From assembly GCA_030762935.1 (NCBI GenBank), contig CM060895.1, forward strand, positions 41,406,001 through 41,470,000: a stretch of DNA of 64,000 nucleotides, written 5' to 3'. Origin of the DNA: Hymenopus coronatus (Eukaryota; Arthropoda; Insecta; Mantodea; Hymenopodidae). The notes beneath the pieces are model-generated. The model saw only the letters and a list, made by a program, of their open reading frames with translations, had not been told where the DNA came from and searched no databases. A program made the translations under genes and the position numbers. This document shows positions 54,111 to 64,000 of this stretch, piece by piece. The number at the start of each line of letters is the position of its first letter. Position 1 is the first letter of the stretch.

Positions 54111-55080
54111 AGTTGTTTGTTTGCTACGGAGTTTCTGCCGGATGGCACAGGACATTTCACCGGGCAAGTTCAGTGCCCTCTTTACCCGAGGAGCAGGACC
54201 TCACCACCACCAGCCCGGACTGCACCATCGCAGACCATTTCCATCGACGCCACACCACCTGCACCCTCGATATACGCAGCGACGCGGGACGCCATTCAGG
54301 ACCTCCACGCGGAGATCCTGAACGTCGGCACTCTTTTAGCTGCCCTAGAAAGAAGAGGTGTGCAGAAGCGTCTTGAACCCGAAGCTGCAAGACCCGCAAG
54401 CTCCCACCATCGCCGCCATCTCCATGCACCAAACCACCGCAGCATAGACAATATCACATCGCAGCTGAAGCAGATTATTTAGCCAGCAAGCAACCTACTC
54501 CGCTGAGCTGTTCCGATCCAGGAACCAGAAAATCAACGCAGCCCTTCCTCCTGCAAGAACCCACTACCTCTGGCGAGAAGTGGGTTCAAACGGAGAAAGA
54601 CCTCGCCCAAACGGCGAAGTGGAAGAAAATTCGCGAGGACCTCGAGAGGACGCAACGACTGAAGTGAGCTCCCTCGAAACCTCATTACTCCAACCCAAAC
54701 CCTCCATAAATGTTCCCTCACACCTTCGCGTTCATTTCCCTAGGTTGCAGTCAGGTTTCATGGCTGCAGCCTAGAATCAGCCTTTTATCTGCTCCCGCAC
54801 ATACTAGCATCCTTCCTTTCACTTACTAACGTGGTGCATACGCGGGACCGTGCCATGCTCCCGAGCACGATTATATCAGCAATCTACGGTTTTATCACAT
54901 AGATGGGTTTTTAGTGGGTATGCCGCATGAGGAGTGGAGAGTGCCACATATCCTCCCAGCCATTGCACCTCGGCTGGGGGTCGAATACGTAATGCATTTT
55001 CCCCCTCCACAGTTAAAAAAAATGCCGGTCGCGTAAACGGGTAGGCGTTCTACTTAATTGGGCACCTTAGTTCTTCCTCC
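54111..55080 (+). other. GC-rich block, possibly the 5' region of a LINE
   Basis: Clearly GC-richer than its surroundings up to 54780. It holds a 127-codon frame (54099-54482, Pro/Arg/Ala-rich, with ALERRGVQKRLE) and, further on, WVQTEKDLAQTAKWKKI in another frame, a charged helical stretch. No domain is recognised. Its position just before a LINE ORF1 suggests a 5' UTR or a broken upstream frame of the same element. Confidence 0.4.
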
Positions 55081-55102
55081 GAGAAGGCGGTAAAGCATTA
55101 AA

Positions 55103-55597
55103 ATGGCAGTATATAAGAAGCGGGTAAATACTCTCAAAATTCAGTTTGACATCGCAGCAGCTAGACCGTCTGCTCTGGAAATACATCAATGGTTGGTAAA
55201 CTTTATGGCTTTAAAACCGGATCAAGTGGATACGCTTCAGCACAATAGTCGTGAACGTGCTATTTATGTAAAGTTGGTTTCCACATTATTGTATGATAAA
55301 ATTATATCACGTTACACCGATGAACAAAACTTTACATATGAATCTGGGGAAGTCTCCAAAGTGAAAATCACGCCGGGTGTGCAGCAAATTGTTAATGTGC
55401 GGGTTTTCAACCTGCCACCAGAGGTGCCTAGCGCAGTTTTGCCACAAGAATTGTCTAAATACGGTAAGATATTTGATATACGACGTGAGAAATGCCACCC
55501 TCATTATCTTATTCCGGCTAACAATGGCGTGTGTACAGTGAAAATGGGGATTAAGTGCAATATACAGGCTACAGTAAACCTGCCATTTGTGCCGTGA
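55103..55597 (+). pseudogene. LINE ORF1 (nucleic-acid-binding Gag-like) remnant
   Basis: 164 codons starting MAVYKKRVNTLKIQFD. The phrases SALEIHQWL, RERAIYVKL, FTYESGEVSKVKI and VNVRVFNLPPEVP are typical of the ORF1 proteins of arthropod non-LTR retrotransposons, whose N-terminal part binds nucleic acid. It stops before the expected CCHC zinc-knuckle region, which is missing. Degraded continuation runs to about 56180, with an acidic patch (LDEGENLPTEGDSMVVPEAP) in another frame. No reverse transcriptase follows; a SINE-C head starts at 56278. ATG 55103 fits the likely start but no promoter is visible. Confidence 0.8.
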
Positions 55598-56277
55598 CAC
55601 AGCGCATTTAAAAGTTGTCCCTTTAAAGTTACTCGGTTGTCTATTCAACCTAGAAATCGTCCGGTAACCTTTAGCGAGGCAGTGAGCTTCGACTATCTTA
55701 TTGGTGGTTGAACAGCAGGGTTTTATGCACATGCCAGGGTCGTCGATGGGGAGCCAAGTGGAGGTTATGACTGCACAACTGCAGTTGGATGAGGGAGAAA
55801 ATTTACCTACAGAGGGGGACAGCATGGTGGTGCCGGAGGCGCCAGACATTGTTGATGACGTTCGGTCTGTATAGGTTGCCGTACAACAGAATACTGACCA
55901 CATGGATAATGAGACCTAAGGTGCCCGAGGAAGCGACGCGCATCTTGTGTGCGAAGACCAGCGTTTCTGCGTTTGCTCGTGACCCTCGCCTTCAATCTCA
56001 GCCGATAGGACCGTTTGTTATCGTCTCCGCCAATTGGTGGCTCGGGTGTGCAACGATTATTTACGATCTTCCTGTAGTGAAGACTAGTGATTCTGGTAAG
56101 AGGTCGGTTGAAGATGCCAATGACGCCGATGAGGATCTATGGCGTTTTGCAAGCATACTAAGGACGCAGTATTAACCAGGTTATTGAAGTTCCTTCCAAA
56201 ATGAACTTCAGGTTGATTTCTCATTTAGGTCTATCTAGATTAATGTAAAGCATAAATTATATTTTTTTTTAACTTAG

Positions 56278-56590
56278 GGAACCAGTTGGCTCAGACGTTT
56301 CTGAGGGTCGTAGGTTCGATTCCATGGTCGACCTCTGTGAGCCCTAGGTACTTTTCGGGGATTTTCCCGTGTCACTAGGCGAATGCTGGGATGATTTCTA
56401 CATTCCCCCAAACTTTCTGTCCCTCCATTTTATCTCCATTTCATTCCATCCAGTCTCTTTCAGAGTTGTGTCGGCGAAGGCTGTGGTGGTGGGAATGCAC
56501 TTTGGAAATACAGCTCTCGGCGGCAGAGTGGTGCTGGAGTTGTCTGTGGTACCAACGATGTTCGTCAACCTAAGCCGCGGACTCTTAGCG
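56278..56590 (+). mobile_element. SINE-C 5' portion
   Basis: CCAGTTGGCTCAGACG (A-box-like), GTAGGTTCGATTCCATGG (B-box), CCGTGTCACTAGGCGAATGC and TCCCTCCATTTTATCTCC. It ends in the TCGGCGAAGGCTGTGGTGG block. 56591-57182 is unassigned. Confidence 0.75.
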
Positions 56591-57182
56591 CTCCTCGCGT
56601 AAGAAGAACTGCATGGACTATAATACGATAGGGACTCACCACGGTGACTCTTTCCCTGCGATCCGGGTTCGGCCGCCCGTCGATAATATTCTCAAACCAT
56701 CCAATCCTCCTGGGATCTGACCCAAAATAAACATATAGGTGTCTACAATGTGGAACCACATATGAAATGTACCAACGACCGACTTCATTTTATTTTATCC
56801 TTCATCTCTAAGCCATTCCTTTACCAATCAGTTCCACACAAACTTCTCGTGTTTTCTTTATGTTTATTAAGCACTGGAAGTATCATACAATGGGCGACGT
56901 TTCTGCATTTCAATAATCTGCCTCTCTGCGATTGTAACACAATGCATCTGCACAACCTGACTACCAAACTGACGGTCGTGTGTTTCATTGTCATCCAGAA
57001 TAGACTTGGGTCGAGTTGGTGAGAAAATAGAACATGTCTCATCTTTTTTGTCGGTCCGAGTATTTCGTTAGTAGTGTACCTGCCTCTAACAATACGTGCC
57101 TATTATAGTCAGCAGTATAGTCGATGATGACTGGCGGTCGTATGCGTCTCCTTAAATGCTACAATTAATGTAATTTTAAATT

Positions 57183-57483
57183 GACAGTCGCCCTCCGTGG
57201 TGTAACGGTTATCATGCTGACTTCATATACCCAAGGTCGAGGGTTCAAACCCGGCGGAGGACGATGTATTTTTTAGGGTGTAAAAATCCTTAGCATGGCT
57301 TCCTTCGGAAGGGAAGTAAAGCCGTTGATCCCGTGTCGTAGATTTACGGCACGTAAAAGAACCTCAAGCCTGATAGAGAGGCCTCTGAGCAAAATTAAGC
57401 CGTCTTTCACGCCAAATTTAGAATGGGACGCTGAGAACCACAGCAGTTAAAGGGCGTCCATAAATAACACGCCATTTTTATTT
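57183..57483 (+). mobile_element. SINE-A copy with target duplication (reference copy)
   Basis: A-box CGTGGTGTAACGG, B-box GGGTTCAAACCCGGCGG, body CTTCGGAAGGGAAGTAAAGCC and GTCGTAGATTTACGGCACG, 3' end GCGTCCATAAATAACAC. ATTTTAAATT flanks it at 57173-57182 and 57484-57493. Confidence 0.92.
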
Positions 57484-57556
57484 ATTTTAAATTTACTGTA
57501 TCTTGTTTACTTTATCCACATCAAAAAAACTTTCTCCATACCAACGTATAAAAAAA

Positions 57557-58391
57557 TCTGATATGTTACACTCACATGACTTTCTCTAGCTGCTCTACAA
57601 TTAAATGTTTACAAAAAAGTATTCTTCTTTCTACACCATACTAATCGAGATACACATTAGCAGAAAGTTCTTATTACTTAGTTCCTTATAAGTACAAGGG
57701 AACTAAAGAAATGCGCTATGCTAAAGTGATAGTCAAATGTTTCAAAAGATTTTATGCGATTGTCATTGCAAATCGCTTCTTTGCTTGGCCAGGAGTAGAA
57801 CAAAAGAAAAACGCACACTTCCTGCCTGAGAAAAGTATAAGTACTTTACACTTAAAACCAATAACAAGGAATATCTCGGAAACGGTTACTTCTACAACAA
57901 AAATGTAAATGACATCTCTTACGGTTTAGCAGTTAAGGAAAATTCAGCAAAATTCATCCAGAATAAAAAGGTCTTCAGAGGCTATTACCAGAAAATTCAA
58001 CATATGCATTTCATTTGGGATGTAAATATCTTTAATATACGGTATTTTAATCAAAATCATTAGAGCCATTTTTGAGAAAATAAAAATGTTCGAAAAAAAA
58101 ATCCATGTAAAGCGTAGTTTGTGGTCGAGGGATTTTCTTGAAAATGTCGCAACCACGGAAGATGACAAACCTAAATACCAAGTTTGGTATTTAACTGTCT
58201 TTTTTTGAGCTAAGCTGTTCAAAGACACACACACGGACCTTTTTCTTAAAATGCTTTTTTTTTTTTTTTTTGACTCAGGGGACCCCAAAAGTTATATTTA
58301 GGGTGAAATCTCGACATCGAATTTTTGGGTGGATTACAATAGGTACCTTCTTTATCCACTGTGTACATTACACATGCGGTCTAGAGAAAGT
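57557..58391 (+). mobile_element. Complete family H copy
   Basis: TCTGATATGTTACACTCAC to GGTCTAGAGAAAGT, 835 bp, flanked by AAAAAA (57551-57556) and AAAAA (58392-58396). The GTTACACTCAC variant of the head is shared with the copy at 63000. Confidence 0.92.
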
Positions 58392-58721
58392 AAAAAGACG
58401 CTTTAATCTATAACTGTGAAGGTTAACATACTTAAAATAATTGTCACCAGGAAAATGTCACCAAGCGTGATAATACCAAATCTACTAGCATATCCTCTCG
58501 CCATTATCGTTTCTGACCTACCACTACATAGTTTGTCATTAAATTCACATGAAAGTTTAATAAATCCAATTATTACAATTATAATTCTTATTAATTAAAA
58601 GTATCAATTAAGATTAGATACCCTATTATTTGTATTGTAAAAAGTTCAATAATATACGTTTTTGACTTCTATCCCAATTCATAAGTTATTTGAATATTTT
58701 AACGCAACAAGGAAAAATGTT

Positions 58722-59403
58722 ATGTGTTCCATTCACATTGCTTTCTCTACATCTCTGTAACAAATTATAGTTAAAAGTCTTATTCTTTGATTTACATCAT
58801 GGTAATCGAGATAAACATGAGCCGAAATTGTCTCATTACTTGTTTGATTATAAGTAGAACGTAAATAAGGGAATACACTAGGCTAAAACGACAGTCAAAT
58901 CTTTTAAAAGATGGTTGCTATGGGATTGGAATCCCGTTTCTTTGCATGACCAGGAGTTGGACAAGTTCTCGTGTGAGAAAAGTTTTAAGTATTTTAAAAC
59001 TGAAACCAATTACATAGAATATCTCGGAAACGGCCAACACCAGGAAAAAATGCACATGACATAAATTTGTGTTACAAGATCTAAATTTTATGTGCATAAG
59101 CTTTTGTCTATCTCTTTTGGCTTACAGTTGTGCAAAATTCAGCAAAATTCATTCAGTATAAAGAGGTCTTCAGAGACTACTCTCAGAAAATACAAGATAT
59201 GTAGATTATTTGCCATATATACGTATTTGAATCAAAATCAACAGTCATTTTTCAGAAAATAAAATTTTTGGAAATGTTTTCCATGTAAAGAGTGGATGGA
59301 GGTGGACCGATTTTCTTTAAAACCTTCGTGTCGCATCCTTGGGATACTGAACTTAAATACCAAGTTTAGTATTAAACGGGCTTTTCGTTTTTGAGCTATG
59401 CAG

Positions 59404-59461
<58 letters not shown>

Positions 59462-59478
59462 GATATTTTTCTAAAGAT
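58722..59478 (+). mobile_element. Family H copy ending at its CA site
   Basis: TTATGTGTTCCATTCACATTG through all blocks to TATGCAGCCCAC(AC)n. It is cut off by another H head at 59480. The CA site is expanded to 59406-59457. Confidence 0.85.
59406..59457. repeat. (CA)n microsatellite at the H CA site
   Basis: 26 CA units, the longest CA run in the window. Confidence 0.95.
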
Positions 59479-59618
59479 CTGATTTGTTCTATTCCGTGAC
59501 TTTCTCTGCATCTGTGTAACAAATTATTGTTGAGAAGCTTATTCTTCCTTTTATTTCATGCTAATCGTGAAAAAAATAGGAGAAATTATCTTATTACTTA
59601 CTTCCTTCCTTGAAAGTA

Positions 59619-59619
59619 A

Positions 59620-59657
<38 letters not shown>

Positions 59658-59658
59658 A

Positions 59659-59717
<59 letters not shown>

Positions 59718-59742
59718 ATAGTAGTAGTAGTAGTAGTAGTAA

Positions 59743-59780
<38 letters not shown>

Positions 59781-59781
59781 A

Positions 59782-59846
<65 letters not shown>

Positions 59847-59847
59847 A

Positions 59848-59906
<59 letters not shown>

Positions 59907-59937
59907 ATAGTAGTAGTAGTAGTAGTAGTAGTAGTAA

Positions 59938-59976
<39 letters not shown>

Positions 59977-60015
59977 TAGTAGTAGTAGTAATAGTAGTAG
60001 TAGTAGTAGTAGTAA

Positions 60016-60056
<41 letters not shown>

Positions 60057-60057
60057 A

Positions 60058-60120
<63 letters not shown>

Positions 60121-60132
60121 TAGTAGTAGTAA

Positions 60133-60200
<68 letters not shown>

Positions 60201-60201
60201 A

Positions 60202-60233
<32 letters not shown>

Positions 60234-60234
60234 A

Positions 60235-60270
<36 letters not shown>

Positions 60271-60285
60271 TAGTAGTAGTAGTAA

Positions 60286-60338
<53 letters not shown>

Positions 60339-60339
60339 A

Positions 60340-60380
<41 letters not shown>

Positions 60381-60381
60381 A

Positions 60382-60419
<38 letters not shown>

Positions 60420-60447
60420 ATAGTAGTAGTAGTAGTAGTAGTAGTAA

Positions 60448-60494
<47 letters not shown>

Positions 60495-60495
60495 A

Positions 60496-60557
<62 letters not shown>

Positions 60558-60558
60558 A

Positions 60559-60605
<47 letters not shown>

Positions 60606-60718
60606 ATAGTAGTAGTAGTAGTACTATGGCTTTAGGGCGCACAACTACATTGGCTATTAGTGCCCTAGGGTAAACGAAGGAGCTAAAAGTTAAAAGGTAT
60701 AAAAACCACTTGAAAGTA
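59619..60718 (-). mobile_element. 5'-truncated retroposon 3' end with (TAC)n tail
   Basis: Read on the minus strand, about 85 bp of unique sequence (including TTTACCCTAGGGCACTAATA and GTTGTGCGCCCTAAAGCC) run into CATAGTACTACTAC repeated for 1 kb. CTTGAAAGTA occurs at 59609-59618 and 60709-60718, a 10-bp duplication. This layout is that of a non-LTR retroposon tail. Confidence 0.75.
59620..60624. repeat. 1-kb (AGT)n microsatellite with AAT and GGT variants
   Basis: About 335 units of AGT, interrupted by some 25 single GTAATAG variants and four GTGGTAG variants. The phase is kept throughout, so all three forward frames stay open for 330-370 codons (poly-Ser, poly-Val and poly-Leu readings). 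These are not genes. Confidence 0.97.
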
Positions 60719-61494
60719 GAAGGAAAATAAGGGAGTATACTAAGCTAAAGGGGTAGTCAAATCTTGTAAAATCCGGGCGCTAGGTGATTGAACTTCCTTT
60801 GTTTGTATGACCAGTAGTTGACAAATTCCCATATGAGAAAAGTATAAGTATTTTAAAACTGAAACCAGTAACAAGGAATATCTCGAAAACGGTCAACTCC
60901 ATGAAAAAATAGATATAGCATAAATTACGTGTTTTAAGGAGCTCTGCATCTTTAATAAGTAAGTTTTTGCCTATCTCTTGCGTTTTACCAGTTATGCAAA
61001 ATTCATTCAGAGTAAGATGTCTGAGAGACTATTTCCAGAAAATGCAAGACATACATTTTATTTGTCATGTAAATATCTTTCATATATGATATGTTAATCG
61101 AAACCGTTAGATCCATTTTTGAGAAAATCAACATTTCTAAAATATTTTCCATGTAAAGTGTAGTTGAGGTGGGGGGATTTTCTTGAAAATCTAATTGTGG
61201 CATCCTTGGAAGATACTGAACTTAAATACCAACTGTCGTTTTTGAGATATGCCACCCACAAACAGACAGACAGACACACCCACTGACACACAAAAATGTT
61301 TTTTTATTTATTCAGGGAATCTCAAAACATACTTTCCGGCAAAATCTCGGATTCGAATTTTTGGGCGCAATACGCTATGTACAAAGTATATGCAGAAGTA
61401 AAAGATGTGCATACTTTAAAAAACATAAGTTATTTGTTGTGTTTAATTTCGTTTCGTAATCGGCTTGTCCTCTCCGTATTTGTAGGACTGACAC

Positions 61495-61806
61495 CCCCCT
61501 AGGACTTACAAGCCAATGCCTAGGGGCCAGAAGCCTGTCGGGGAGCCAATGGCACGAAACCCGGAAGTCAACGGCTCGATACTACAGAATGTAGTACCTG
61601 TTACGAGCGGTCGGCCCGTGGCCAAGCATGAACACGAGAAAGTGGATGATATGAAATATAAGCGAAATTGATGGTTTGAAAGGTTGATCAATTGATGGAA
61701 TAAGTGGCGGGGGAAACCACAAATCCCACATACGGGCGCTTGGGATCGAACCCGGCCCACCGAGGTGGAATGCGAGCGGTCTAACTATTCAACCACGGCG
61801 CCGCCT
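61495..61806 (-). mobile_element. SINE-D copy, near full length
   Basis: Minus strand head GCGGCGCCGTGGTTGAATAG, B-box GGGTTCGATCCCAAGCG, body GTGGTTTCCCCCGCCACTTA, 3' end CCTAGGCATTGGCTTGTAAG. The first 100 bp match the copy at 44171. Confidence 0.75.
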
Positions 61807-61854
61807 GTTATGTTTAGTACTGGATTTAGTATTATAACTTCAATACAAGCTTCC

Positions 61855-62150
61855 TGCATCTGTTTAGATGGTTTCGGTTCCCAACACAGTTGCCATTAGC
61901 GGCCAGGCGCATATCACAACGGTTGCTTGAACAACGTTGGGCAATGTGTCTGCGGGGATTTCTCCACATGCTGATATAATTTATTGACGAACGTCATCCA
62001 GCGTAGGTGGTTCCCTGCGGTACACTGCATCCTTCAAGGTCCCTCACAGGTGAACGCCCAGAGGTGTTAAATCTGGTGAACGTATTGGGAGCCCAATTCA
62101 CCTCTTGGTCCTATCCAGCGTCCCTGCAGATTTTTGTACACGAAAACCTG
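61855..62150 (-). pseudogene. Transposase C-terminal fragment (mariner/Tc1 superfamily)
   Basis: The minus strand gives pieces reading RWIGSQY, HLWAFTCEGP, DAVYRREPPTLDDV-like and QTHCPTLFKQ. The order WIG..S / L.DFF-type / LKDAVYR / PTLDD is that of the last third of IS630-Tc1-mariner transposases. Several frameshifts and stops. Confidence 0.5.
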
Positions 62151-62198
62151 CAGACATCGCTGGCAGTATGGGGGATACCCATCTAATTGGTAGATCAC

Positions 62199-62704
62199 TA
62201 AGATAGGATAGGTATAGAGGGAATTCGTACATCAACCTATTAGATGTTTGCACCTATGCCTGTTTCGGGGCACTCTGGGAGGAAGAATGAGGCGAGAGCA
62301 GACAGATGGTGGCCTAAACAAGAAGTAATAACTGACCAGAGGACAGGATCCCTGCCATTTCCAGATTGAAACCCTCCAGCGACGGTTAGTACAACCGGCG
62401 ACACTTCCGTTTACTGCGGATTCAGACATCCCACTGGGGGGCTCAGAGAACGAAGTTGACCACGGAGTGCCGAGGCCCCCGCCGATACTTACAACCCTGA
62501 AATACACTACCAGATGAAGGATGAAATGAATGAGAAGTGAGGTGTAATAGGAAACTCTGGAGAAGTAATGAGCCTACGCAGCATTCACCTGGCGACCGGA
62601 AAAAAAACCTGGAAAACCCCATGGGTCAGGTAGGCTGGTCATGGGGATTGAATCCGCGACCTTCAGAATGCGGGCCACAGATGAAACCGCCTCAGCTATC
62701 CCCG
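62199..62704 (-). mobile_element. SINE-C copy
   Basis: AGGATAGGTATAGAGGG at the 3' end, CCCCGCCGATACTTACAACC body, CGCAGCATTCACCTGGCGACC, and minus-strand B-box GGATTCAATCCCCATGACC. It matches the copy at 46003 across its length with a diverged 3' third. Confidence 0.8.
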
Positions 62705-62999
62705 CTTGATAGAACTCTTTGACCCATTAAGTGGATTTATTGCTAGCAAACTGGATTGCTTTGTATTTCCAGATACCTGACATATCATAAGGGTCCATTA
62801 AACCTCTAAATCAGGCTTCAGAGGGACTGGGGGCCAAAAAATTGAGACAATTAATCTGAAGGCTCCATACTAAAAAGTTTTACTCAAGACACATTTAACA
62901 GTAATATACAGGAAACCAAATTGTTAAAATAGTATACATTTACCAAAGTCCAACATGCAGAAATTAATAGCTTCAATATACAGAAAAGAAGAAAAAAAA

Positions 63000-63717
63000 C
63001 TGATGTGTTACACTCACATTACTTTCTCTAGTTTTTCTACAAACTTCTTACGTAAGACTATTCTTCTTTCTACACTATGCATAGAGATAAAAATTACCAG
63101 AATGTTGTTATTGTTTACTTCCATATAAGTAGAAGAGAACTAAGGGAATACACTAGGCTAAACAGATAGTCAAATGTTTTAAAAGCTGTCGTTGTGCGAT
63201 TGCCATTGCAAATCGCTTCCTTGCTTGGCCAGGAATAGATCAAAACAAAAATGTCCTGTCTGAGAAAAGTGTAAGTACTTTACAATTGAAACCAATAACA
63301 AGGAATATCTCGGAAATGGTTACCTCCACAACAAAAATGTTAAGCACATAAATTGTGTTTTGACGAGATCTACATTTTTTGTGTAGTAAGTTTTTGTCTA
63401 CCTCTTACGGTCTAGTAGTTAAGAAAAATTCGGCAAAATTCATCCAGAATAAAGAGGTCCTCAGAGACTATTCCCAGAAAATTCAAGATATACATTTTAT
63501 TTGGAATGTAAATATCTATAATATACGGCATTTTAATCAAAATCATTACAGACTTTTTAAGAAAATCAACATTTTCGACAACTTTTCATGTAAAGGTAGT
63601 TTGTAGTGGAGGGATTTTCTTGAAAATCTTCGTGTCGCATCCTTGGAAGATATTTAAATCTCAAATACTAAGTTTGGTATTTAACGGTATTTTCGTTTTT
63701 GAGCTATGCTGTCCACA
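63000..63717 (+). mobile_element. Family H copy truncated at its CA site
   Basis: CTGATGTGTTACACTCAC after eight A, all blocks to TTGAGCTATGCTGTCCACA, then unrelated sequence. The break point is the same CA site where the copy at 58722 stops. 63718-64000 is unassigned. Confidence 0.85.
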
Positions 63718-64000
63718 TCTTACAATATTTCAAGTTTTCTTGTAATGTTATAAAATTGCAGTTCTTGAAGCTCCCTAATTTTTCTTTAATGGTGTTTTGT
63801 GTGAAATATTATAATGTTTTAGCATTGCATTCTTTATGGACAGATATTATTTGCACCCATACAACACATTGCCACTTGTCATTATTGGTTACGACGAAAT
63901 AACACAACTACCACGCATTTTTATAACTTTTTGTTCATCTTGTATTTTCCTGTTCTTGGTAATGTTTTTCATGTTTGCTCTGTCTATCTAACAATAAGTT

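Larger units (their letters stand above)
59479..61399 (+). mobile_element. Family H copy split by a retroposon with a huge AGT tail
   Basis: ATCTGATTTGTTCTATTCCG head to 59618, then foreign DNA 59619-60708, then H resumes with AGTAGAAGGAAAATAAGG at 60716 and continues to TATATGCAGAAGTA at 61399. The palindromic end is shortened. Confidence 0.85.

Noticed and set aside
55307..55903. 198-codon minus-strand frame
   Set aside because: Antisense shadow of the LINE ORF1 remnant; no recognisable protein.
57187..57260. tRNA-like sequence with matching GCCCTCC/GGAGGAC ends
   Set aside because: Part of SINE-A, with 10-bp target duplications and two sister copies, so a retroposon head rather than a tRNA gene.
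59551..60673. Open frames of 340-370 codons on both strands (poly-Ser, poly-Val, poly-Leu)
   Set aside because: They are translations of the AGT microsatellite, open in every phase; no gene.

Overview
The window reads as nuclear DNA of a large-genome animal, most likely an insect. It has one multi-exon protein gene with canonical GT-AG introns, insect-type mariner transposons, tRNA-derived SINEs, a LINE ORF1 remnant, and many microsatellites in AT-rich DNA. Introns of 2.6-14.8 kb packed with repeats would suit a polyneopteran (cockroach, cricket or locust type), but the sequence alone does not fix the species. I see no prokaryotic genes, rRNA, CRISPR or convincing functional tRNA. All repeat matching was done by eye within this window.

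The gene runs on the + strand across the left 60 percent. Six exons (2168-2422, 7740-7985, 22774-22869, 29918-30037, 34566-34649, 37234-37428) join in frame into 331 residues plus a stop. All five visible introns are in phase 0. The 5' end, presumably carrying the signal peptide, lies before the window. The product has a short Cys-containing N-terminal block, then Pro-rich and Tyr/Pro-rich segments, then a compact C-terminal domain with a C-x42-C-x5-C-x23-C-x8-C pattern. That pattern vaguely recalls insect odorant-binding proteins, but the family is not identified.

Nearly everything else is transposon-derived. The dominant component, here called family H, is a roughly 850-bp non-coding element. 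One end starts TCTGATGTGTTCC with a small hairpin. The other has a long imperfect palindrome around GTACTATGTACATAG and stops at GTAGAGAAAGT. About 28 full, truncated or nested copies in both orientations cover about 20 kb. They insert in runs of A/T and often inside each other. Also present are mariner copies, at least five tRNA-headed SINE groups, a group (T) carrying two tRNA-like modules with 8-bp target duplications, a LINE ORF1 fragment, a ~183-bp-arm inverted repeat in intron 4, and a 1-kb AGT microsatellite that appears to be the tail of a retroposon.

Right of 37.5 kb there is no credible host gene: the region is a layered repeat field (family H at 40.8-43.9, 45.8-49.3, 52-53, 57.5-61.4 and 63.0-63.7 kb) with SINEs, mariner remnants and a GC-rich block at 54.1-56.6 kb. 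Family H with its A-run targeting, hairpin ends, head-duplicated subfamily and role as a microsatellite seed is the best candidate here for something undescribed.
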